Below are positions 26,667-34,094 of a DNA stretch of 64,000 nt, piece after piece. A program made the translations under genes and the position numbers. Position 1 is the first letter of the stretch. The number at the start of each line of letters is the position of its first letter. Source of the stretch: JAKFEE01 sp036675815 (GTDB taxonomy: Bacteria; Pseudomonadota; Alphaproteobacteria; Rhodospirillales; Magnetospirillaceae); contig JAKFEE010000022.1 in NCBI GenBank assembly GCA_036675815.1, positions 208,208 to 272,207 on the forward strand. Direction: 5' to 3'. The notes under the pieces are model-generated. The model was not told the DNA's origin. It worked only from the letters and a program-made list of their open reading frames with translations, and searched no databases.

Positions 26667-27611
26667 ATGGCCAAACCCCATCGTGCCGAGGACCAGATCC
26701 AGCATCTGTTGGGCACACTGACCCTGCGGGCAAAGTCGCTGATCGTTACCATCTATGGTGACGCCATCCTCACCCATGGCGGCGCGGCGTGGCTGGGCAG
26801 CCTGATCAAACTGGTCGAGCCCTTCGGCCTTTCGGATCGCGTGGTCCGCACCTCGATCTTTCGCCTGGCCAAGGACGACTGGCTGACCGGAACCCAGATC
26901 GGCCGTCGCAGCTACTACAGCATCACCGAATCGGGCCGTCATCGCATGGAGGCGGCGCATCGGCGCCTATACGGCCCGGTCCACCTGGCCTGGAACGGCG
27001 AATGGTGCATCGTGTCGACGGCCGCCGCCGAGCTGGAGCCCGAGCAGCGCGAGGCCTTCCGTCGCGAGTTGATCTGGATGGGGTTCGGCATGATGGCACC
27101 GACCGTGCTGGCCCACCCCTCGCCCGACTACGACGGCCTGCGCGAGCTGATGCAGGACATGGGGCTGTCCGACAAGGTCGTGGTGATGCGCTCGACCAGC
27201 CTGTCGTCCACGGCGCCGCTGCGCCGACTGGTGCAAAGCTGTTGGGATCTCGATAAGCTGTCATCGGCCTATGCCGTGTTCCTCGACCATTTCCGCCCAT
27301 TCTGGCGAGCGCTCGAATCCGCCGGGGACCTCGATCCACAAAGCTGTTTCCTGATCCGCATCCTGTTGATGCACGAGTATCGCCGCCTGACGCTGCGTGA
27401 CCCGATGCTTCCCGACGAGCTGTTGCCGGCCGACTGGTCGGGCACCGCATCGCGGGTGCTGTGCCGGAACCTGTATCGCCTTGTCCGCGACCCCGCCGAG
27501 CAACATCTCATGAGAATGCTGGAAACCGCCGACGGCCCGATCCCCGAAGCCTCCCCTGCCCTTTATGCCCGCTTTGGCGGTTCGGCCGAGCCCTTGGCCG
27601 AGGCTGGATGA
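26667..27611 (+). CDS. paaX: PaaX-family transcriptional repressor
   Basis: A 314-residue GntR-like winged-helix regulator. The ATG at 26667 follows AAGGA. PaaX features: KSLIVTIYGDAIL, a helix-turn-helix region at about residues 45-85 (LSDRVVRTSIFRLAKDDWL, then RRSYYSITESG), and a C-terminal ligand domain (WNGEWCIVS, ILLMHEYRRLTLRDPMLP). PaaX represses phenylacetate genes and is released by phenylacetyl-CoA. It is divergent from the PaaA-like operon and overlaps the FprA-like gene by 4 nt. Confidence 0.9.
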   Translation: MAKPHRAEDQIQHLLGTLTLRAKSLIVTIYGDAILTHGGAAWLGSLIKLVEPFGLSDRVVRTSIFRLAKDDWLTGTQIGRRSYYSITESGRHRMEAAHRRLYGPVHLAWNGEWCIVSTAAAELEPEQREAFRRELIWMGFGMMAPTVLAHPSPDYDGLRELMQDMGLSDKVVVMRSTSLSSTAPLRRLVQSCWDLDKLSSAYAVFLDHFRPFWRALESAGDLDPQSCFLIRILLMHEYRRLTLRDPMLPDELLPADWSGTASRVLCRNLYRLVRDPAEQHLMRMLETADGPIPEASPALYARFGGSAEPLAEAG

Positions 27612-28861
27612 GCGTCTGCGTAGCCATCGTCGGTAGCGGCCCCGCCGGCTGCTTCATGGCCGATGCGTTGATTCGCAAGCTGCCGGCGGCGCGCATCGAC
27701 GTGCTCGATCGCCTGCCCTCGCCGTTCGGTCTGGTGCGCGGTGGCGTCGCGCCCGATCACCAGGGGACGAAGGCCGTCGCCCGACAGTTCGAGCGGCTGT
27801 TTCAGCGACAGGAAGTCGCCTTTCTGGGCAACGTCGCCGTCGGCGCGGACATTAGTCTGAACGAACTGCAGGCCTTGTACGACGTCGTGGTGCTCGCGGT
27901 CGGTGCCCCGCAGGACCGCCGCCTCGGCATCGATGGCGAAGATCTGCCGGGAGTGTATGGCTCGGGCGCATTTGTCGGCTGGTACAATGGCCATCCCGAT
28001 CACAGCGCGCTGCGCCCCCTTCTCGACCGCCCGGGCGTGGCGGTGATCGGCAACGGCAACGTCGCTCTCGACGTGGCACGCGTCCTGGCCAAGACCCCGA
28101 CCGAACTGGCCAGTTCCGACCTGCCCACTCATGCCGCAGCCATTTTGGCTTCGGCGGCCATCGACGACATCTGGATCATTGGCCGGCGTGGCCCGAACGA
28201 GACCGGCTTTGCCCCCGCCGAGTTGGGCGAGCTCGGGCGCTTGGAGCGCGCAGCACCGTTGGTCGATGCGGACGACGTCGCTTCCGGCGAGGGAAAGGTG
28301 CCGAGTGTCCTGCGCACCTATGTCGGATTGCCGCCCAAGCCGGTGCGCATCCGGTTCCTGTTCCATGCCGCGCCACTGGTGATGCTGGGAAACACTCGGG
28401 TCGAAGGCCTGCGCCTCGCCCGCACCCGGGTTGTGGATGGCCGGGCGCTCCTTACCGACGAGACGTTTGAGATCGCCGTGGGCAGCGTCATCACCGCCAT
28501 CGGCTACACCACGCCGGTTTTTGCCGACCTGCCGATGGCCGGCGGGACCATCCGCAACGAGGAGGGTATGGTGTCGCCTGGGCTTTACGCCACCGGATGG
28601 TGCCGACGCGGTTCGCAAGGCACCATCCCTGCCAATCGGGCCGACGCCTTCGCCCTCGCCGAACGCATCGCCGCCGCCGCCCAGGGTGGCAAGCCCGGCG
28701 GAGCCGCCCTGCGCCGCATCTTGCTCGAGCGCGGCGTACCTTGGGTTGGATTCCCCGAGTGGCAGCGAATCGCCGCCGCGGAGGCTGAGCGGGCGGCAGT
28801 GGGTCGTCCCCGCGAGAAGTTCGTCACCATCGCCGAAATGCTGGCCGTACTGAAATCATAG
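27608..28861 (+). CDS. FprA-like NADPH:ferredoxin/adrenodoxin-type reductase
   Basis: A 417-residue FAD protein. The FAD motif is VAIVGSGPAGCFMADALI, followed by PFGLVRGGVAPDHQGTK, a hallmark of adrenodoxin reductase/FprA. The NADP motif is VAVIGNGNVALDVARVL, and the C-terminal FAD segment YATGWCRRGSQGTIPANR. It passes electrons from NADPH to a ferredoxin. The ATGA overlap with paaX implies cotranscription, so it may serve as the electron source for the PaaA-like oxygenase; this is inference. Confidence 0.9.
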   Translation: MSVCVAIVGSGPAGCFMADALIRKLPAARIDVLDRLPSPFGLVRGGVAPDHQGTKAVARQFERLFQRQEVAFLGNVAVGADISLNELQALYDVVVLAVGAPQDRRLGIDGEDLPGVYGSGAFVGWYNGHPDHSALRPLLDRPGVAVIGNGNVALDVARVLAKTPTELASSDLPTHAAAILASAAIDDIWIIGRRGPNETGFAPAELGELGRLERAAPLVDADDVASGEGKVPSVLRTYVGLPPKPVRIRFLFHAAPLVMLGNTRVEGLRLARTRVVDGRALLTDETFEIAVGSVITAIGYTTPVFADLPMAGGTIRNEEGMVSPGLYATGWCRRGSQGTIPANRADAFALAERIAAAAQGGKPGGAALRRILLERGVPWVGFPEWQRIAAAEAERAAVGRPREKFVTIAEMLAVLKS

Positions 28862-28876
28862 CTGCCGAGGCGAATC

Positions 28877-30433
28877 TTGGTTCTCCTTCGTTCGGTGTTG
28901 ATCACGCTACCCGCTGCCGTAGCCGTTTTACTGGTCGAAATTGCCGTCGCTCCCGCAGCCGCGCCTACCCACGATGTAGTGGTGCAGAACGAGAAGGTTT
29001 CGACCAGCCACCGCAGCGCCACGCCGGCATGGGGCCATGCGGTACGGCAAGAGTTGGTGGCGATGCTCCGGGCCGCAGACCGGGAAGGCTTGGATCCGCG
29101 CGACTACGCCGTCGACAGGATCAAGGTCCAGCCGGGGCGCGATAAAACCGAGGGGGAGCAAGATCGCATCCTCACCCAGGCGGTTGCCCGCTATGCTACG
29201 CACCGGCGCCTCGGCCGCGTCGACCCGCGCACGGCCGGACAGGACTGGCAGCATGCGGGCCAAGCCTTCGACGCTGCGGTGTATGTGGCGACCCTGGCAG
29301 GAACCGACCTCGACCAGTTGGCAATGCTATCCCCGCCCCATGCGGGCTATGAGCGACTGCGCGAGACGCTCGCCCGCTATCGCGGCCTACGCAAGAGTGG
29401 GGGCTGGACAAGCGTTCCCCATGGTCCCCTCATCGAACCGGGGGGCACGGACGATCGAATCCCGGCGGTCCGCGAACGCCTCCGGACCACCGGAGACTAT
29501 GCCGACGGGGCGGCCGGGCCTACCTACGATGATGGCCTGGTCGCCGCGGTTGCCGCGTTCCAGGTACGCCATGGCCTTTCCGCGGATGGCATTATTGGCC
29601 GCCAAACCATCAGCGCGATGAATGTGCCGGTCGAGGCACGCATCGAACAGATCATCCTCAACATGGAGCGCTGGCGCTGGCTGCCGCGGGCGTTGGAACC
29701 CGACCACATCGCCGTCAATATCGCTGCCGCTCACCTCGACTTGGTCGAGGATGGAAAACCGACGCTGTCCATGCGGGTGATTGTCGGGACCCCGAAGCAC
29801 AAGACACCCTCGTTCCGCGCCTCGATCGGCTCGGTCACGCTCAACCCCGTGTGGAACGTCCCCTACAGCATCGCGTCGAACGAAATCCTGCCGGCATTGA
29901 AAAGGCATCCCGACTATCTGGTTGCCAACCGGCTGCGCATCGTCAACGCCTTCCCCTCCGGTAGCCCCCAGGAAGAGGGCCTAGGCATCGATTGGTCGCG
30001 CTACGACCATTTCCCCTACCAACTGCGGCAGATGTCAGGGCCGGAAAATTCGCTGGGCCGCATCAAATTCAACATGCCCAACGGCAACAGCGTGTTTCTG
30101 CACGATACGCCGTCGCGACAGCTTTTCGACACGGCCCGCCGCACCTACAGCCACGGCTGCGTGCGCCTGGCGCAGCCGCTGTTGCTCGCCTCGCGCATCA
30201 TGGGCCGACCGGAAACGACTCAGGAGATGCTGCAGAATCTGATCGACACCGGCGTGACCGATTCGCTCCGGCTGGCCAAGGCATGGCCCGTCTATCTGTT
30301 CTATTTCACCGCCTGGATCGACGACGCCGGCAGCGTGCAATTCCGCGACGACGTCTATGGCTACGACGAGTTGCTGAGCGCCGCCATCCGTCGCGCTGAC
30401 GGCGCCAAGGCAGCCCCGCCCGCCGCAAATTAA
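28877..30433 (+). CDS. L,D-transpeptidase (YcbB/LdtD-like, YkuD domain)
   Basis: A 518-residue periplasmic enzyme making 3-3 peptidoglycan crosslinks. The start is a TTG at 28877 with GAGG 7 nt upstream; the N-terminus is a signal peptide or anchor (LLRSVLITLPAAVAVLLVEI). A scaffold domain is followed by a peptidoglycan-binding motif (AFQVRHGLSADGIIGRQT) and the YkuD domain at about residues 270-440. The catalytic motif HDTPSRQLF is followed by SHGCVR with the active-site Cys. The family length matches YcbB. It precedes the DUF882 gene, another cell-wall protein, as in many proteobacteria. Confidence 0.92.
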   Translation: MVLLRSVLITLPAAVAVLLVEIAVAPAAAPTHDVVVQNEKVSTSHRSATPAWGHAVRQELVAMLRAADREGLDPRDYAVDRIKVQPGRDKTEGEQDRILTQAVARYATHRRLGRVDPRTAGQDWQHAGQAFDAAVYVATLAGTDLDQLAMLSPPHAGYERLRETLARYRGLRKSGGWTSVPHGPLIEPGGTDDRIPAVRERLRTTGDYADGAAGPTYDDGLVAAVAAFQVRHGLSADGIIGRQTISAMNVPVEARIEQIILNMERWRWLPRALEPDHIAVNIAAAHLDLVEDGKPTLSMRVIVGTPKHKTPSFRASIGSVTLNPVWNVPYSIASNEILPALKRHPDYLVANRLRIVNAFPSGSPQEEGLGIDWSRYDHFPYQLRQMSGPENSLGRIKFNMPNGNSVFLHDTPSRQLFDTARRTYSHGCVRLAQPLLLASRIMGRPETTQEMLQNLIDTGVTDSLRLAKAWPVYLFYFTAWIDDAGSVQFRDDVYGYDELLSAAIRRADGAKAAPPAAN

Positions 30434-30546
30434 TCGATCGCTTTCCCCGAACGTTGCTATCGGCCTTTCAAAAGTGGTACCCATGATTCGCGTTTGGACA
30501 TGGGGGGAAGCAGCATGCCGGCAGCGAGCCGACGGGGCGGCGCATC

Positions 30547-31080
30547 GTGAATCGCCGCCAATTTGTGACCTTGGGCATTGCTGCCGCCACCAGCGTCATT
30601 ACCGCACCGGCCATCGCCACTCCGACGAGCCGTCTTCCCGAGCGCCGCGTTCGTCTTTACAACCTTCACACCGGCGAATCGATCGATACGCTCTATTGGA
30701 CGGATGGTCTCTACGACCGCCGTGCCCTTGCCGGTATCAACCGGGTGCTGAGAGACCATCGCACCGACGAGATCCATCCCATCGACACCCAGGTGATCGA
30801 CCTCCTCCACCACCTCGGGAAGAAGATCGGCCTGCAGAGCCAGTTCCAGATCGTGTCCGGCTATCGATCACCAAAGACCAACGCCATGCTGGCGCGACTG
30901 AGCGACGGCGTCGCCACGCGCAGCCTGCATGTCGAGGGTATGGCCGTCGACATTCGGGTCGCCGGACTTTCGCCTTCGACGCTGGGCCGCGCGGCCAAGA
31001 GCCTGAAGGGCGGAGGCGTCGGCGTCTACCAGAGGTCGAACTTCGTCCACGTCGATTCGGGGCGCGTCCGTTACTGGTAG
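30547..31080 (+). CDS. DUF882/YcbK-like peptidase M15 family protein
   Basis: A 177-residue exported protein; GTG start at 30547. A twin-arginine-like signal (NRRQFVTLGIAAA) ends near AIA-TP. The domain has the M15-type zinc ligands H and D in SLHVEGMAVDIR, the SGYRSPKTNAML motif and a C-terminal His in NFVHVDSG. It is likely a murein endopeptidase or carboxypeptidase like MepK (YcbK). It follows the L,D-transpeptidase gene by 113 bp. Confidence 0.9.
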   Translation: MNRRQFVTLGIAAATSVITAPAIATPTSRLPERRVRLYNLHTGESIDTLYWTDGLYDRRALAGINRVLRDHRTDEIHPIDTQVIDLLHHLGKKIGLQSQFQIVSGYRSPKTNAMLARLSDGVATRSLHVEGMAVDIRVAGLSPSTLGRAAKSLKGGGVGVYQRSNFVHVDSGRVRYW

Positions 31081-31081
31081 G

Positions 31082-33040
31082 TCATGCCAGACTGATAGAC
31101 GATGGTTGCGCCGCATCCCGGCGCTCCTTCTCCAGCCAAGCCTGGAACATCAAGGCGTTCCACAGGCGATACTGCCAGTTGCGCCGGCCCGACAGATGCT
31201 CGTCCCATGCCTGGCGGAGCGACTCGGGCCTGAGATAGCCCTCGCACGCGAGGCGGCCGGCGTCCAGCAGGTCTTCCGCCCAGTCGCGCAGGGGGCCGCG
31301 TAGCCAGGCATCGATCGGCACGGCAAAACCCATCTTTGGCCGATCGACGAGTTGTGGCGGCACATGGCGGTAGAGCACCTGTCGCAACAGCCACTTGCCC
31401 TGGCCGTTGCGGATGCGGAAGCGTCGTGGCAGCTGCCAGGCAAACTCCACGAGGCGGTGATCGAGCAGCGGCACCCGCGCCTCCAGGGAAACCGCCATCG
31501 AAGCGCGATCGACCTTGGTGAGGATGTCGTCTGGAAGATAGGTCAGCGAATCGAGCAACTGCATGCGCTCGGACAAGCCGGGCACGTCGCCGGCCACCGT
31601 GGGGTCGAACACGACGTCGCCCACCTCGCTGCCGTCGCTTACGACATCGGTCGGCCGCGGCCATTGTGAGATCAATTGCAGGTACAGCCCGTCGGCATCG
31701 AGCGGCATCACATCGGCCAGCTTGGCCATTTTGTCGCCCGGTTGGGCCGGCTTCCACCGTGCGGGTAGGGGCGCGCACAACCGCGACCAAACCGCCGGCG
31801 GTGTGGCGCGGATGGCCGCAGCGGCGGCTCGCCGCGCCCATACCGGCAGGCGTTGCAGCGCGCCCGGCAGCGATGCCGCCAACACGTGCCGATTGTAACC
31901 GGCGAACAACTCGTCGCCACCATCGCCCGACAGGGCTACGGTGACATGACGGCGCGTCAACTGCGACACCAGCAAGGTCGGGATCTGCGAGGCATCGGCA
32001 AAGGGCTCATCGTACCAGTGCGGCAGGCTCGGAATCACCTCCAGGGCTTGCCGGGCATCCAGATAGAGCTCCGTATGGTCGGTTCCCAGATGCGCCGCGA
32101 CGGCCTTGGCATGGTGGGCCTCGTCGTAGCCGTCTTCGCGAAAGCCGATGGTGAAGGTCCTGATCGGTCGCGGGCTTGCCTTTTGCATCAATGCAACCAC
32201 GGCCGACGAGTCGATGCCACCGGAAAGGAACGCTCCCAGCGGCACGTCAGCCACCATACGCCGCCGCACGACGTCGCTCAGAAGTCCTTCCAGCCGCTCC
32301 ACGGCTTCCTCGTCCGACCAGTCGATTGGCGCCGCCATGCCGCGGCGTGCAATCCGTCGCAGATCCCAATAGCGCTCGATCCGCGGCTGGCCTCGCCACG
32401 GGAACGATAGGATGGTTCCCGGCGCCAGCTTGTGGATTCCGGTATAGATGGACTGCGGTCCAGGTACGTAGCTGCGCCGCATGAAGGCGGTCAGCGCGCG
32501 GCGGTCGATGTCGCCAACAAAGGCCGGATGGGCCTTGAGGGCCTTCAACTCCGAGCCAAACAGCAAGGCTCCGCCCAGCAGCCCCCAGTAGAGCGGCTTG
32601 ATACCCAGGCGGTCGCGCACCAGCCACAGCGTGCGCTCGCGGGTATCCCAGGCGGCGAATGCAAACATGCCGATGAGGCGCCCCACCGTTGCGGCGACGC
32701 CCCAGGCGGCGCAGCTCTCGACAATGACCTCGGTATCGGAATGGCCGCGCCAGGCTACTGCCGGCAGTTCGTGGCGCAGTTCGGCAGCATTATAGGCCTC
32801 GCCGTTATAGGCGATCACCCAGCGGCCGTCGGCCGACACCATCGGCTGATGGCCGGCCGGCGACAGATCGACGATGGAAAGACGACGATGCGCCAGAGCG
32901 GTGCCGGATTCGACATCATGCCACACGCCGCCGTCGTCCGGGCCGCGGTGCTCGAGCGTGGCCGCCATCGCCGCCGCGATCGCGCGGAGGTCGTCCCGGC
33001 TGCGCCACTGATCCCCGACGAACCCCGCAATCCCGCACAT
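31082..33040 (-). CDS. asnB: Glutamine-hydrolysing asparagine synthetase (AsnB family)
   Basis: A 652-residue two-domain enzyme. The N-terminal nucleophile Cys2 is in MCGIAGFVG, with glutaminase motifs HRGPDDGG, RLSIVDLSPAG and YNGEAYN. The PP-loop synthetase motif is FLSGGIDSSAVVALM. It makes Asn from Asp, Gln and ATP or amidates a sugar or peptide precursor. Length and pairing with an epimerase gene fit the exopolysaccharide-associated subgroup. It lies at the 3' end of the long minus-strand run, 42 bp after the epimerase. Confidence 0.93.
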   Translation of the reverse strand: MCGIAGFVGDQWRSRDDLRAIAAAMAATLEHRGPDDGGVWHDVESGTALAHRRLSIVDLSPAGHQPMVSADGRWVIAYNGEAYNAAELRHELPAVAWRGHSDTEVIVESCAAWGVAATVGRLIGMFAFAAWDTRERTLWLVRDRLGIKPLYWGLLGGALLFGSELKALKAHPAFVGDIDRRALTAFMRRSYVPGPQSIYTGIHKLAPGTILSFPWRGQPRIERYWDLRRIARRGMAAPIDWSDEEAVERLEGLLSDVVRRRMVADVPLGAFLSGGIDSSAVVALMQKASPRPIRTFTIGFREDGYDEAHHAKAVAAHLGTDHTELYLDARQALEVIPSLPHWYDEPFADASQIPTLLVSQLTRRHVTVALSGDGGDELFAGYNRHVLAASLPGALQRLPVWARRAAAAAIRATPPAVWSRLCAPLPARWKPAQPGDKMAKLADVMPLDADGLYLQLISQWPRPTDVVSDGSEVGDVVFDPTVAGDVPGLSERMQLLDSLTYLPDDILTKVDRASMAVSLEARVPLLDHRLVEFAWQLPRRFRIRNGQGKWLLRQVLYRHVPPQLVDRPKMGFAVPIDAWLRGPLRDWAEDLLDAGRLACEGYLRPESLRQAWDEHLSGRRNWQYRLWNALMFQAWLEKERRDAAQPSSISLA

Positions 33041-33082
33041 TGGCTCACTGGCTCCACAACGCTGGCCGACCGGTATAGCAGG

Positions 33083-34030
33083 TCATCGGGGCGCGAGAAA
33101 CCAGCGCGCCGTCGCGGCCAATTCCTCGTCGACGCTGCAAGGCGGCGACCAGCCCAGTTCGTGGCGGATGCGCGAATCGTCGATCTCCAGGCTATCCAGC
33201 AGGCGTTTGGCAGCCTCCGAGTGGCCGGTCGCGCTGGCGCCCAGGCGCAGCAAGCCCTGGGGCGCCGGCCAAAGCCTCGGCGCCACCCCCAGTGCCGCTG
33301 AGATGCGGCGGATCAGTGCGCTCGTCGACAACTCCTCCCCGTCGCGAACCAGATAGGTTCGCCCGCCGGCTGCAGGGTGCATCAAGGCGGCAACAATCGC
33401 ATCGACGAGGTTGGTCAGGCCGATCAGGCTACGGCGATTGCCGATGCCGTCCAGCGGCAGCGGCCATCGCCTGCTGCAGGCCTTGAGGAGGGCCAGGAAA
33501 TTGCCCTTCACTCCCGGCCCGTAGACCAGGGGCGGCCGCAGAACGGTGGCGGCCAGCGGCGAACCCTTGGCCACCTGCCACAGGGCCTGCTCGGCTTCCC
33601 ATTTTGACCGTCCATAAGCGTCGTCGAAGCGGGGCGCGCCATCTTCGATGAACGGCTTGTTGCCGGTAGCGTTGCCGTTGACCTTGATGGAACTGACGAA
33701 CAGCAGGCGTGCGATCCCCGCCTGCGCCGCCTGCTCCGCCAGCCGGCGAGTACCGCCCGCATTGATGCGCCGGTAAGCGGACAGAGTGTCGCCGGCCGTC
33801 TCACGCGTGACATGCGTGCGCGCCGCCAGATGGACGACACGCTCGACCCCGGCCAATGCCTCGGTCCAGTCGGTGGCGCCGTCGAGGTCACCCACGCCGA
33901 CGGGAACGACTCCGGGCAAAGCCGCCGGCGGCTTGCGGCCTGTGGCCACCACCGACATGCCGCGCGCCGTCAGTGCCGCGCACAGAGCCCGGCCGACGAA
34001 CCCGCCGGCGCCGGTCACCAGAACCCGCAT
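33083..34030 (-). CDS. NAD-dependent epimerase/dehydratase (UDP-sugar 4-epimerase-like)
   Basis: A 315-residue extended short-chain dehydrogenase. I chose the ATG at 34030, preceded by GGAGGTGAGG. The Rossmann motif is GAGGFVGRAL; the catalytic Ser lies in LLFVSSIKVNG and the YxxxK motif is YGRSK. VLRPPLVYGPGVKGNF and the C-terminal WSPPCSVDEEL segment match WbpV/CapD-like nucleotide-sugar epimerases. It probably acts in surface polysaccharide synthesis with the neighbouring asnB. Confidence 0.9.
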   Translation of the reverse strand: MRVLVTGAGGFVGRALCAALTARGMSVVATGRKPPAALPGVVPVGVGDLDGATDWTEALAGVERVVHLAARTHVTRETAGDTLSAYRRINAGGTRRLAEQAAQAGIARLLFVSSIKVNGNATGNKPFIEDGAPRFDDAYGRSKWEAEQALWQVAKGSPLAATVLRPPLVYGPGVKGNFLALLKACSRRWPLPLDGIGNRRSLIGLTNLVDAIVAALMHPAAGGRTYLVRDGEELSTSALIRRISAALGVAPRLWPAPQGLLRLGASATGHSEAAKRLLDSLEIDDSRIRHELGWSPPCSVDEELAATARWFLAPR

Positions 34031-34094
34031 CCCCTCACCTCCGAGGCCGAGCATAGGACGCAGCCGACGCGAGCGGAAGCCCTGCGGGGAACCG

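Noticed and set aside
27608..28861. FprA-like flavoprotein considered as a displaced QhpG
   Set aside because: It has the adrenodoxin-reductase motifs (PFGLVRGGVAPDHQGTK and an internal NADP Rossmann fold), not those of a flavin aromatic hydroxylase, and it is coupled to paaX.
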